Assembly: GCA_032164295.1 (NCBI GenBank)
Contig: JAJHTX010000012.1
Span: 930,001 to 994,000, forward strand
Length of the DNA: 64,000 nt
Origin: Inonotus obliquus
Taxonomy: Eukaryota > Basidiomycota > Agaricomycetes > Hymenochaetales > Hymenochaetaceae
Reading direction: 5' to 3'
Shown here: positions 12,477 to 23,679 of the stretch, piece after piece
How positions within the stretch are numbered: position 1 is the first letter of the stretch
Layout of the letters: each line of letters opens with the position of its first letter
Program-made: the position numbers and the translations under genes
Notes under the pieces: generated by a model
What the model saw: only the letters and a program-made list of their open reading frames with translations
Told to the model about the DNA's origin: nothing
Database searches by the model: none

Positions 12477-13358
12477 TTAGAACGCAACTGCAAACAACGC
12501 AACAACAGCACCAACAAATCCGACTCCATTCGCAAACCCAACACGACTCGCCGAATTTGCCGAATCAGCCTCAGCAGACTCTGACTCCGTATTGGCAGCC
12601 GTAGTCCTACTCGTTGCCGGGGTCGTTGTTGGTGAGCTGGTGGGAACGCGCGTAAGACCTGAAGTCGTCGCTGCAGGAGTGGATGAAGGTGCAGCGATAG
12701 CAGTACCATCAACAGCGTCAATTTGAGCTTGGACGGATTCGTTAAATTGTCCAGCCATGTTGGCTAGACTGAAATGAGCGGAGAAGGCTTGGTTTGGTAC
12801 GGAGCCGTTCCTGCTCGTGAGAGAATCGAAACGAATGAAGCTGTAATATTATAAAGTAAATGGTCAGCTATCGAGAACTGCAAGTCGTCAAAGATGCAGA
12901 AATGATGCTTACTAGATAGAATCATCCGGTCCAATATTAGGATCAACGGTGAAATCGATAGACTGGGTCGTTTCAACGTTGACAGAGTCGACAATCAACT
13001 GTAGCAAGGTCTATTCCACCCATCACATAAATTCGTTAATAAACGTCTTGTCTCATTTGTTATTGACGCAGTCGGACTTACCTGCTGAATCACATTTCCG
13101 ACATACAGACCAACGCTAGCATCACCAAACTCTTCAAGCAACGGCTCAACATTATCTTCTTGCCAGGTGATGGTGCAGGTTTCGCCGCCGGTGCAAACGG
13201 TACCCTCAACCGGCGACGTCAACTAACCCCCACCACAGAATCATTCCCCAGAAAAGTCAGCATATACTTCTCGTCAATAAAAGAACGAAGAGACGTACGA
13301 AGGGCTTTGCGACGCCAGAGGCAACGAGTGAGCCAAGAATTACGAGAGTTGTGAACAT
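12477..13358 (-). CDS. GPI-anchored Ser/Thr-rich cell-surface protein, Kre9/Knh1-like N-terminal domain
   Basis: Secreted wall or membrane protein. Four exons fit exactly: 13299-13358, 13082-13222, 12913-13010 and 12477-12840, 663 nt, 220 aa. Exon 1 is a signal peptide of 20 codons (MFTTLVILGSLVASGVAKPF). Next comes the Kre9/Knh1-like Ig-type domain: LTSPVEGTVCTGGETCTITW, the VGLYVG strand, SIDFTVDPNIGPDDSIYFI and FSAHFSL. A Thr/Ser/Ala-rich stalk (STPAATTSGLTRVPTSS) follows. It ends in a hydrophobic tail, VGFVGAVVALFAVAF, preceded by small residues, as expected for GPI attachment. Such proteins are common in fungi and often called Ser-Thr-rich GPI-anchored membrane family. The specific role is unknown. 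Confidence 0.85.
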
Positions 13359-13622
13359 ATTTTCGAAAATTTCTCTTGTCAATTTACTTGGTTGCAAAAG
13401 AAAGGAGTGTGTGTGCTAAAAGAGCGGCAAGAGTTGTGTTAAAACACGAAAGAACAGAGGGAGAAAAGATTTGAGAGCGCTGAACGACGATGGGTGTTGA
13501 TGGGAAGAACAACCTCACCCGCGCTGATGAATTTTATATAGCGGAGTATGAAAATTTCAGGCACGAGAACAAATCCAATTTCTCGGAATTTTCTTGTGAT
13601 ATTTGATCGCATCATCAAATCC

Positions 13623-16600
13623 TCAAGTATAATCTGGTAAATCATACACGGTTTTCTGTACATGGTCCACCTTCCTTCCAGTATGCTTGATAAAGCCCAA
13701 CAAATCCAGCTCCTGCACAGAGCGAATAAAGCGCGTCTGAACCTCTGCTTCCCATCTGTCACGTTCCTCAGGGCTCAGGTCGTCTTCATTACCGTCCAAT
13801 TCACTCTCATCCTCACTACTGTTGCTCTCCGATTCCTCCATAATTCGCCCTCCATTCTTACTTCCCCTCTTCCCTCTTTGTCCCCTTCCCCTCGTTCCTC
13901 TTCCCCTCCCTCTTCCCCGGCCCCGGCCTTTCGTCGGACTCGGACTAGGCGATATAGACCTTTCATTCTTTCGAAGGCCCAGCCGCTTCACAGCCTTCTG
14001 TCGATCCTTCTTCCCTCGCGTACGTGCACGCGAATTCTCTTCTGCTGGACGTTCCAAGCGTCGCCGAGCGTCTAGACTTTCCTTAAACGACATGTACCAG
14101 TCGTATACGTTCACCATCCGTCCGCTCTCCAGATAGCCCTTGAACAAAAGTGCCGTGTCCGGGAGTAAGTTTTCTACATCAGCGCCCTGTGATGACTTGC
14201 CCTCGCGGCTTTTTCTCCCCCTTTCGGATGAAGTAGGTTTTGGAGAATATGTATTGCCAAGGTATCGCTCTGAGTGTATGAGGGCGTTGATGATGACCGC
14301 TCGGGGCGCAGGATTGATAAGCTACACAATAGAAAATTAGCTCCAGGTCATCACTATGTATCTGCGGAACACTGACCTCTTCAATACCCGTCGGATTACT
14401 CGTAAACCAAACGTCCCATAACTCCATCTCCGTAAAATCGCGCGTGTTCTCACTATGATCAAAGTTCGGTGACTTAAATCCAGCATTCACAAAAGACAGC
14501 GAACCTGATATATTCCTGGAGCCACTTGCACATGTCCTCCTCAATTCTGAGTCTACCATCTCTTATGTCGTCGGAGTCCATTCCGCAGTCCTGAGCAGCT
14601 AGCAGGTCATCCATTTCTTCAGACCATTGGGTAATCATCTCCTGCATTTTGCTATCGTCTTCGCGCGATTCCTCACACCATTCATCGAAAGTACGCTGTA
14701 ATGTCGATGGAAGGATCTTGCACGCTTCGAAATGAAGGTCACTAAACGAGTAAGAATGTACATGTTTATTAGCGCGTATCAGGTGAACCAAATCGGCAAA
14801 AACAAACTGGAACTCCTCCACAATCACCTTTCCCTCTCTACTGGGGACCGTTCCGCGGAACCATACGCATATCAAGTCAACCTCCGTCCCAACGCCCTTT
14901 CGATGCCTCGGGTCTTCCGCGACGCAGCCTTTCTTGAGTAGCAGGTTCCTTATCTCGCTTATAACATGAAACGCCACTCGACTTGCTCGTAGTCGTTTCT
15001 CATGCCTTCTACGAAGCTCGCGAACGCGCGTAAGTACTCCTCGTACCATCTTCTTATCGACTTGGATTGCGCTAGAATCAGAAGCTTTGTCCTTCCCCTT
15101 CTTCGTACTACCTCTTTTTGGTCGACTGAATTCTGGCATATCGTCAAAACCGTTTACCCCGTTGGTAACATGCTCAGCTGTTTTGTCGTCTTCCTCGGAA
15201 TGTTGCAGTCTTGCGAGAAGCGCAAGCAAAAATTGTCGACTAGAGGACTCAGATAGCTTCTCGGCTGCCTCTTCAATGCTCGTCGTTCCCAGCAGTTCAT
15301 CTTGAGCCAAGATGGATAAAGGATCAACGAAATGCCGGAGGTGTATGAGCTAACAAACAAACAAATGAGAAGGCTAAGACCGAGGGACGTTAGCCTACGA
15401 GGACGGACCTGCAAAAGAGACAAAACGAAGTCCATAGACTGGGTCGTTCTCGTGAATTGCTGAACGATGAATGATAGTACTGCAGGACTTGGCACAATCG
15501 TTGGTGCAAAGGAAGGGTCAAAGAATGTCTAGTATCAACGTCATGTCAGGAAAGTCCCGAATTTACCGGTACAAGGTTCCATACCAATTTTAAGACATGC
15601 TTGAGGACATCTAATCCACCAGAGACCTCAACTTGCGTAAGTCGGAGTAACGCGAGAGTTTTGCGCGGGAAGGCTGAGTGCAGATAAGATGGTGTTGGAG
15701 GAGTCGAAAGGCCGAGAACGAGCACGAAGGGGAGCTGTGGAATGTGTAGACTTAAAGGCGGAAGCTTAATAGGGCGTACCAACAGCCGGAGACATGCAGT
15801 AAAACATACCTGCAGATATAGAAGATATCTTGCAAAACAGACGGTTCGATTCTCTCAAGTTCTGGCACGAGGATGACAAGTTTCGGAAGGTCCGTTTCGT
15901 CTTGTTATGCGAGAAACTAAGCCAGTGAAGTCACTACTGTAAGCGTAGAACGCACCTCTGGACCGTCTAAGCTTATTGTACCAGATTTTAACAAGATTTA
16001 TATCATAAGGCGCAAGCTTCCGCTTGTCCTGCCCTTCCTCATCCCCAACATTACCTAAGCGCGATTGTAAGAACCCACTGACAAGGGCTTTCATAGCAGA
16101 TGTAAGGTTCGAGCAGTCCGAAGGGGTGAGCGTCGACGCGACTACAGGAACCTTCAGTCGCAGCTCATCCTCTTCAGCCGCGTCCTCTTCGAGTTCGCTT
16201 GTCTTGGGAAAAGGTTGTTCAAGTATACATCGTACATCATTTAAAACTGATGAATTTTCTCCTCTGTCGGAACCTCAGGAAACGAAACAGGTTTGAGAAC
16301 ATAGTCCAGAGATTGTGAACTACAGAAAGAAAAACACACCAGAAATAGCTATAGTCCGTAACTCAGTATACGGCATAAGCCTATCCTCCTCCCGAACCAC
16401 ATATGCATCTTCAACAGCCTCTACCACACGTTTCACCGTCGGCGTGCGCAACGTTCGCAGAACTTCCTAAGCCATAAAACCTCTGAGAACCAATGCGGCT
16501 AGTTGGAAAAGAAACATGAAATGGAGCTCACTTGTATCCTATTCCTACACCGACCAAACGCTTCATGATACGCATTCATACGTAGACGTGGCCCATCGAG

Positions 16601-16878
16601 TAGATCTCGAGATGTAAGTTCCGGGGGCGTGTACATCCTACACGGAAAGGAGAATCCTTCCTCTGGGATACCTTCATCTTCAAAGTCGTCCTCGTCGTCT
16701 AGTAGTCCTCATTAGCGTTCCATTATCCGAGAGCGTCAGGGACAGGTTACCTGAGCCTCCGAAAGGAATAGAGATGACTGTCTAGTCGATACCATACGTC
16801 AGCGCGATCCACCATGCCCTCAAAAAACGAAGGACTCACCTCTGTGACAGACTCAAGCTTTTGTTCATTGTCTTGCAT
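13623..16878 (-). CDS. ORC3: Origin recognition complex subunit 3
   Basis: ORC3 is an AAA+-like subunit of the six-protein complex that marks replication origins in the nucleus. The proposed start is MQDNEQKLESVTE at 16878. Following exons read DDEDDFEDEGIPEEGFSF, RMNAYHEAFGRCRNRIQ, then the AAA+-like part with KLVILVPELERIEPSVLQDI and QLPFVLVLGLSTPPTPSYLH. The long exon 15310-14474 carries the helical insert region. Toward the C-terminus are INPAPRAVIINALIHSERYL, the family-typical LFKGYLESGRMVNVYDWYMS and the winged-helix end LGFIKHTGRKVDHVQKT. A Gly-Arg repeat (GRGRGRGRGRGTRGRG) plus an acidic Ser/Glu stretch is inserted before the winged helix. About ten exons; the exact 5' end is uncertain. 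It borders the repeat array. Confidence 0.82.
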
Positions 16879-17599
16879 GTTCCCCGTGTAGCAGAGAGAA
16901 GATAGTCCTGGTTCGCGCCTTGCGCTAGTATTCCCTGACTTCGTGAGCAAGATAAAGAAAGAATAATGGTGAACGGACGGATGACATCGTCCCTTCCTTC
17001 GACGCGACGCGTCGGGTCCACATGATCAGGCTAGCACGTGATGCTGATGCAGTAACTAAATTTCTCTTTCGAGCATAGCACCACGAGCATAAGTAACCAG
17101 AAGGTATGCGCTTCATAATATGCTAGTGATCGTACGCCTACAAGGCAATCCGGCTCACATACTCATGATAAGGTTGGGCGTGTACAGTATAGGTATAGGG
17201 ACTTAAATTACGAAAAGTATCTTGTTCTCAATCCTATTTTCCCCTCCTAGTATCTGGCGCTCCTCTCGGTCAAGAGGCTTTGTCACGGAGAAGTGACCAA
17301 TGCACACTGGCTCCCTTGAGTGAGTAAGTAAAGGTGAAGCCACTTTGTCACGTGTCACTTACGAAGAAATGACCACGAAAGCTTAATGAGCGTGGCCTAA
17401 GCCTCCTTCTTCTTCATCGGCTCACTGTACCCACTACAAACACCCCAATGGACATGTACCAGCTGTCCTTCGATGTAATTGCCCCTTTGAGGCTCACAAT
17501 CTATAACCGCTACAGCGGGAAAAGATGGGTACATATACATTCCTACTTCACCGCATCTGTTACAGTACACTCTTCTCAAGGAAGACCATTCCGTGATGA

Positions 17600-18122
17600 T
17601 CAGTTAGCGCGACCTAGCTTCACGATGTCTTTTGCGACATCGAAGACGTCCTCTAATATCTCCTTCTCTTCAGCCTCCTTTTCTTTCAATTCCCGGAGTT
17701 CTTCTTCCGCCATGCGATCCATGGAGAAGCGGGCTAAACTCTTAGCCTTGTACGACTTCAAAGCTGGAGCAGACCGTCGGAGGTGGTCGATGCGCGCTTT
17801 CACTCTTAAGAGTGCCTGGACCTTGGTCGCATAGCTGTCTGAAAGCTGCTTGAAAGCCTCGAGAAGCTGTTGGCGATGGATCGTCTCTTGCCAAGGCACC
17901 GCAGAAAATGGCTCTGGTCCTGAGATTCTTTTATGGTTCTCACTAATGGTTAAATCGTGAGCGGATTTTAAGTTTTGAGCGATTGAACAAAGATCATACG
18001 CACAGGAGAAACTTCGAAGCCTCATGCTCGATTCTATCGCACATGCTCCAGGAAGACATGAATGTTGCGTCCTCGTGTGGCTTTGAGCTTGCAGATTCGG
18101 GCAGATTAAATCCAACGGGCAT
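17600..18122 (-). CDS. Helical charged protein, array family copy A
   Basis: Not recognised. Two exons, 18004-18122 (119 nt) and 17600-17942 (343 nt), split by a 61-nt GT..AG intron, give 153 aa plus stop. The N-terminal part contains SKPHEDATFMSSWSMCDRIE. Exon 2 begins ENHKRISGPEPFSAVPWQE, then a helical region DHLRRSAPALKSYKAKSL and a charged, probably coiled-coil tail ELKEKEAEEKEILED, ending in AKDIVKLGRAN. No signal peptide, membrane segment or known fold is evident. Copy A is the most divergent of the seven (it starts MPVGFNLPESA where the others start MRVRF). A TATA box lies about 135 bp upstream. Confidence 0.7.
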
Positions 18123-18253
18123 GTTTGTTTTCTGTACTAGAAGTGAAGATGTTTGCTCAGAAATGAAATGGATAAAATACAGCCTCGAAATACGCACGAG
18201 CCAGTCGGGAGAGTGCAAGGAGGATGATTTCTACAACCACACACCGCTCACAC

Positions 18254-18263
18254 TTTTATACTG
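18254..18263 (-). promoter_or_regulatory. TATA box of family copy A
   Basis: Minus-strand GTATAAAAGTG about 135 bp before the ATG at 18122. The same box stands at about the same distance in the other copies. Confidence 0.5.
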
Positions 18264-18309
18264 TAAACACCAGCACGCGCGACACGCTTTGACATTAATC
18301 ACAGTTGTG

Positions 18310-18950
18310 GCCTACTCGCCTTTGACAGCGAGGACAGAGCCGATGGGCAAAAGGTTTCGGCGGCTTTCTGTTTGCTTGACGCGACGAATGTCCAGGATTC
18401 AAACCACTAGCACTCTTACTGGCTGCAGGCCTCTCGACCTCCCGTTTATAGTAGCAGCCTTCCTGGGCGGTCGGTAGCACCCCCCCCAACGGCCACAGAC
18501 CGCTACATAATATCCGACAATGGCCCTGGCGAAAGCGAGTTTCTAGGCCACTTCGTTGCTGTTCATTGGCTAGTTAAGTTTCATTACATATGTAGGCCAT
18601 GCCGTCCGATCGCTCTGATACGTCTGCGGTGATACCGCTTGGTTCCTAAAAATTGGACCCTTGCTTTGAGGCAACTGTAGACTCTAGGTTGCCTCCGATT
18701 CCCGAGTCCATGGGTTTACAGAACAATCGTGTGCTAGTGATCGTACTCCTACAAGGCAATCCGGACTCTTTTCTCTCACGATAAGGTTGGGCGTACACAG
18801 TAGAGGGTGTCAGGGACTTAAAATCACGAAACTCAGTGTGTTCTCAGCCCTATTTTTCCCTCCCAGTATCTGGCGCTATTCTTGGTCAAGAGGCATTGTC
18901 ACGGAGAAGTGACCAGTGCACACTAGTTATATTGGAATATTCTAAATAAG
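18310..18950. repeat. Decayed array modules beyond copy A
   Basis: Contains a remnant of the oppositely oriented ORF module (GATGGGCAAAAGGTTTCGG at 18341, matching the 3' end of the copy at 22.2 kb) and then a second piece of the 3' flank (ACGGAGAAGTGACCAGTGCA near 18,900). No intact frame. Confidence 0.6.
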
Positions 18951-19123
18951 ATCATTTACTGAATAATATGTAACTTTACTGAGCGGCGCCGAAGTGTTTG
19001 CAGTTTGATTGACCATTATTACCAGGCGTCAATTGAATTCGAATTTCGGCAAAAAGCGACGTGTCTGTCACGTGGTACATCTTCTCGATACCGTGGGACA
19101 TGACTTCTGTATTTTACTATTTA

Positions 19124-20144
19124 TGGTGACTGGCAATTCCCTGTTGCGCACCGTGCGTTCCCACGGACCTGCCGCGTCGTGCCGGCGATCGACGCAGCAC
19201 TACGCGTTTACCGGTTTTTGAGACCCACATTCAACTTTGTCTTCCTCCATCCACAATGCAGAGACAGCCATTTTTTATGCATTTATGTATTTTAATGCAT
19301 CACTGGAGTAATTCATATAGATTTATTTTGTAATTCTACAAAACCTCACTGAGATACTGGGTATTTATACCCAATATCTCAGGAAGCACACAGTTTATTC
19401 GAAATTTTTTCTATATGAATTGAAGACTTGATTGAGAAAAAAAAGACCATGCTTTGTGCTGGTTGATTCTTCAAGTGGTCGTTGAATAAAGCAACTTGCA
19501 CTGCTCAGTTTGGCCGATGTAAATTGTCCTAATTAGGAAGAAAGAGATCACGTGCTGCTTCAGAAATGTGCTCGACTCACTTCAGATCACTCAAACTGAC
19601 CAGGACTTGAAGCCAAAAAATCACAAAATTATCATTAAGGGCGTTAAATACACGTGGGAGTATTTTGCATCAATATAGAAAGATATATAGTCATGCACTG
19701 AGTCGATATTGCTGCTCATTGATTTGGACAGCCTGTAATTGTCCAATAGAATTAGCAGCAGTAACTGGATGTGCACAATCTTGATGGTCACAGATGACAT
19801 TAACAACCTCATTCAGATCAAGGACACAAATAAGAGAGAAAGATGTTCTGTATTGTCTGTATTATTGGCTTTATAGTTGGTTGTGCAGCAAGGGATTCAT
19901 GCATCTAGCATATATACACGTCAAAATCAGCAAGAAATTGAATACTTTCTATTTTTGTGACATGAGAGGCAATGCCATCTATATACATGAGCGAATGTCA
20001 AAGAAAAGCTAGCTTGGGAGTTGTAGATGTGAGGACAGAAAGGCGGTAAACGCAGATGGTCTTTCATAGCCATATATAGTAAGGTTTGTAACTCCGACTC
20101 AAAAAAAATATCACGCGCGGCAATAGGGGATTGCCAGTCACCAC
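19124..20144. mobile_element. About 1.0 kb insertion with terminal inverted repeats, nonautonomous DNA transposon
   Basis: Shared flank sequence (CTTCTGTATTTAGATAAAGG in other copies) is interrupted here. The insert begins TGGTGACTGGCAATTCC and ends GGATTGCCAGTCACCA, an imperfect inverted repeat. TATTTA stands directly outside on the left (19118-19123) and right (20145-20150) and may be the target duplication. The left side has an extra 8 bp (TATTTTAC), so the exact ends are uncertain. The interior is AT-rich with no transposase frame. A strong hairpin lies at 19349-19382. Superfamily not assigned. Confidence 0.6.
19349..19382. repeat. Near-perfect inverted repeat (hairpin)
   Basis: CTGAGATACTGGGTAT followed by ATACCCAATATCTCAG, with one mismatched pair in a 15-16 bp stem and a two-base centre. 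It lies inside the 1 kb inverted-repeat element. Role unknown. Confidence 0.7.
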
Positions 20145-20492
20145 TATTTAGATAAAGGAAAGGGGAAGCCGGCTTATCACGTGTCACTTACGATGAAACG
20201 ACCGACCACGACCACGAAACTTAATGATTAGGGTACTAGTAGTGTCTTCTTCTTCACCGGCGCCTTCCTGAGACGAGGGCTCACTGGACATACTATAAAC
20301 ACCTTGATGGACACGGTTCAGTTGTCCTTCGACGTGCCAAAGGCTCGTTCGTGTTTGTTCTCTTCTTTCTCTTTCCCGTCCTCAGTGATCGCCCCATTGA
20401 GGCTCACGGTCTATAACCGCTGCAGCGGGAAAGGTATACATTTTTACTTCACCACATATGTTACAGGACACTCCTCTCGCGGAAGACCATGA

Positions 20493-21016
20493 TCAGTCAG
20501 CGCGACCTAGCTGCACGATGTCTTTTGCGACATCGAAAATATCCTCTAAAGTATCCTTCTCTTCAGCTTCCTTTTCTTTCAACTCCCGAAGTACTTCTTC
20601 CGCCTTGCGGTCGATGGAGAGGCGGGATAAACTCCTAGCCTTGTACGACTTCAAAGCTGGAGCAGACCGTCGGAGGTGGTCGATGCGCACCTTCAGTCCC
20701 AAGAGCGCCTGGACCTTGGTGTCATAGCTTTCTGCAAGCTTGCTGAAAGCCCCGAGAAGCAGTTGGCGATGGATCTTCTCTTGCCAAGACAGCGCAGAAA
20801 ATGGCTCTGGTCCTATTATACGTTTATGGTTCTCACTAAGGGTGAAATCGTAAGCGGATTATAGGTCTTGAGCTATTGTACAAAAGATCGTACGCACCAG
20901 AGAAACTGTGAGGCCGCATGTTCGATTCTATCGCACATACTGCGGGAAGACATGGTCGTTGTATCCTCGTGTGGCTTCGAGTCTGCAGACGCGGGCAGAG
21001 CAAATCGCACGCGCAT
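20493..21016 (-). CDS. Helical charged protein, array family copy B
   Basis: Not recognised. Exons 20898-21016 and 20493-20835, 119 + 343 nt, 153 aa. It starts MRVRFALPASADSKPHED and the first exon ends RIEHAASQFL. The intron has donor GTGCGT and acceptor CCCTTAG at the same codon as in all other copies. Exon 2 runs ENHKRIIGPEPFSAL to DIVQLGRAD. It belongs with C, E and F in one subfamily (GLKVRIDHLRRSAPALKSYK). The frame is fully open, although neighbouring modules are broken. Confidence 0.7.
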
Positions 21017-21160
21017 TGTTATTTTCTGTACTAGAAGTGAAGATGTGTTTGCTCAGTGATGAAATGGATAAACTAGAGCCTCAAAAACACGAACGAGCCA
21101 ACCGGGAGAGTGGAAGGAGGATGATTTCTACATCCAACCAATGCCGCGCACCGCTCACCC

Positions 21161-21168
21161 TTTTATAC
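21161..21168 (-). promoter_or_regulatory. TATA box of family copy B
   Basis: Minus-strand GTATAAAAGG about 148 bp before the ATG at 21016; conserved with the other copies. Confidence 0.5.
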
Positions 21169-21385
21169 TGCAAAAAACAGTACACGCGACACGCTTTGAC
21201 ATTAATCACAGTTGTGGCCGAGTAGCCTTTGACAGGGTCCTATTATCTGTTCATTGTGTTGGTTTCCAGATTCGGAAGCCTCGTGTGAATGACTCCGGTT
21301 GCTTGGCAACTGCACCTCTTGATTTTATCACTCTCATCGATAAGTATTAGTGGCTGGACTGCGTAATCTACGAATTTTCTTGGAT

Positions 21386-21577
21386 TTAACGTGATTTCCC
21401 TTTTTCTTTTGCCATGAATTCAAGCCATTCGGTCCACGCAAATAGCGCGTGAACTGACCTCGCCTGCATAGCAAAGTTACTGACAGTCGCCCGGTACTGG
21501 TCGTCGACCTCGTCATGGAGTTCTTGAATACAATGTGTAGCCCTCTGAGTGTCTCTGCAACCATTATAATGGCCCAT
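21386..21577 (-). CDS. Array ORF family 2 (63 codons), copy near B
   Basis: Not recognised. A 63-codon frame with C-terminal helix-like text ELHDEVDDQYRATVSNFAMQ and ALFAWTEWLEFMAKEKGKSR. Related frames lie upstream of D, E, F and G at 25.2, 47.2, 50.2 and 53.1 kb, always in the same orientation as the helical gene and 360-400 bp before it. It may be the last exon of a longer gene: the homologous DNA extends upstream, but the frame there closes quickly. Whether it is translated is unknown. Confidence 0.35.
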   Translation of the reverse strand: MGHYNGCRDTQRATHCIQELHDEVDDQYRATVSNFAMQARSVHALFAWTEWLEFMAKEKGKSR

Positions 21578-21849
21578 GTGCTCCAGTGAATTTCACAATA
21601 TCCCGCTCGACTATGAAAGATCAAATGAGTGAGTGAGTTTATCGCCCATGCGTTACCGTATGGTTTTCGTTAGTCAAATTGCCTCTTCGACCTCGAATCA
21701 GCTATCGAGATGGTACTACTTGAACACCTCGCCCTGTTAAGTGGATTCTCTCTTCTACTATTTTTCTATATCCACAAGAGTATAATTTTCCGTCCTCTTT
21801 GTATATTTGCATCGCGTCGAAGGAGTGGAGACTCCAAAAGATCACGATG

Positions 21850-22343
21850 ATTGCAACCTCCGGCAAAGGCTGACTCGTACGTCCACATCCTTCCAAAGTC
21901 CAATACCACGCTCATTCTACCTTCTTGGCACGGATTCAAACATATCTGCGTGTACTTCCTAGTAAGTTCTTACCGACTCTCATGATTTCATCTCTATCCT
22001 CGAGGTTTCGGCGTGAGTCTCAGAGGAGGGTTAGGAAGACTATGTGCGAAGCAGACGCAGGAGTCTTGTTGACTATGACCCGTATGAAGGGGATTATGAT
22101 TCCAGAGAGGAGTCCCACGAGTCGAGCTGGGTTGAGATCATTCGCGACTTCCCCGCAACCACATGGATTGAAAGGCCTGAGACCGGATGGAACTGGGTCT
22201 CCTCCCTCCAGTATTGCGTTTCCAGGTATCGTAGAGACTGGCTCAGACGAATGAGGATGGATCCGATGGGCGAAAGGTTCCGGAATATTACTACGGCGAA
22301 TTTCTGTATGCTTGATACGATGGATGCCATTTGTCGGGCCTGA
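21850..22343 (+). CDS. Array ORF family 3, most complete copy
   Basis: Not recognised. The open part from 22044 reads RSRRRSLVDYDPYEGDYDSR, then ESSWVEIIRDFPATTWIERP, WNWVSSLQYCVSRYRRDW and MDPMGERFRNITTANF, ending at a TGA after AICRA (22341-22343). An upstream exon (..RIQTYLRVLP..) ends at a possible donor, and an acceptor would lie in CAGAGGAGGGTTAG; here that join leaves a TAG, so this copy may be broken. It is rich in Arg, Asp and Trp with no signal peptide. It faces away from ORF family 2. Other copies (24.6, 46.7, 52.5 kb) are truncated or frameshifted. Confidence 0.35.
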
Positions 22344-22800
22344 GGTTCCGCCTTGTCTCCTCAGGATTCAAATCACTCACTCATACTAGCAGCAGACCTC
22401 TCAACCTCCCGTTTACAGTAGCAACCTTCCTATGCGGTCGGTAGCACTCCCCCGCAAACGGCCACAGAGCGCTACAGTATATCCGACAATGGCCTTGGCG
22501 AAAGCGAGTTTCTAGGCCACAAGGTAGTACTTCATTGGTGTTCATTGGCTAGTTTAGCTTCATTGTGCCGGTCATGCCGCCCGTTCTCGACTCCCGCCGC
22601 CCGGTCCCTGTAATTTGATGCATCTGCGTTGATACCGCTTGGTTTCTCGATCATGAAACGGTCCCTCGCTTTGAGGCTTCTTTAGACATTGCAGTGTACT
22701 ATATCGTCGGTAGATTATGTACATGTAAAATCTTTCGCATGCACGATCCAGTGTGTCTCTGTTACCACGGGAAACTATGTTAAGCTAAAGAAATGCGTTG
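22344..22800. repeat. Junction between inverted array halves (B and C)
   Basis: The leftward A/B units and rightward C to G units meet here. The stretch holds the 3' flank of ORF family 3 (GAGGCTTCTTTAGACATTGCAGTG near 22,670, also found reversed near 46,230). After it the C-unit module starts abruptly at about 22,805 (CTCAGCTCGGCCACTAATAT). No gene seen. Confidence 0.5.
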
Positions 22801-23006
22801 TATTCTCAGCTCGGCCACTAATATTGCTTATCGATGAGAGTGATATAATCAAGAGGTGCAGTTGCCAAGCAACCGGAGTCATTCACACGAGGCTTCCGAA
22901 TCTGGAAACCAACACAATGAACAGGAATAATAGGACCCTGTCAAAGGCGAGTCGGCCACAACTGTGATCTATGTCAAAGCGTGTCGCGTACTTGTTTTTT
23001 TTGCAG

Positions 23007-23013
23007 TATAAAA
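23007..23013 (+). promoter_or_regulatory. TATA box of family copy C
   Basis: TATAAAA 149 bp before the ATG at 23156, in the conserved context GCAGTATAAAAGGGTGA. Confidence 0.5.
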
Positions 23014-23155
23014 GGGTGACCGGTGCGCGGCATTGGTTAGTTGTAGAAATCATCCTACTTGAACTCTCCCGACTAGCTCGTGCGTATTTTTGAGGCTCTA
23101 GTTTATCCATTTCATCACTGAGCAAACATCTTCACTTCTAGTACAGAAAATAACA

Positions 23156-23679
23156 ATGCGCGTGCGGTTTGCTCTGCCCGCGTCTGAAGACTCGAAGCCA
23201 CACGAGGATACAACGTTCATGTCTTCCCGCAGTATGTGCGATAGAATCGAACATGCAGCCTCACAGTTTCTCTGGTGCGTACGATCTTTTGTACAATCGC
23301 TCAAGACCTATAATCCGCTTACGGTTTCACCCTTAGTGAAAACCATAAAAGAATTATAGGACCAGAGCCATTTTCTGCGCTGCCTTGGCAAGAGAAAATC
23401 CATCGCCAACTGCTTCTCGGGGCTTTCAACAAGCTTGCAGAGAGCTATGATAGCAAGGTTCAGGCGCTCTTGGGACTGAAGGTGTGCATCGACCACCTCC
23501 GACGGTCTGCTCCAGCTTTGAAGTCGTACAAGGCTAGGAGTTTATCCCGCCTCTCCATCGACCGCAAGGCGGAAGAAGTACTTCGGGAGTTGAAAGAAAA
23601 GGAGGCCGAAGAGAAGGAGATTTTAGAGGATATCTTCGATGTCGCAAAGGACATCGTGAAGCTAGGTCGCGCTGACTGA
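23156..23679 (+). CDS. Helical charged protein, array family copy C
   Basis: Not recognised. Exons 23156-23274 and 23337-23679, 153 aa. It starts MRVRFALPASEDSKPHEDTT; exon 2 begins ENHKRIIGPEPFSALPWQE and ends KDIVKLGRAD. Very close to copies E and F. A family-specific change is GLKVCIDH where B, E and F read GLKVRIDH. The intron is 62 nt with donor GTGCGT and acceptor CCCTTAG. No frame damage. Confidence 0.7.

Noticed and set aside
22094..22330. Minus-strand frame antisense to ORF family 3
   Set aside because: The plus-strand frame has the more protein-like composition and shares its open text with the other copies; this is its shadow.
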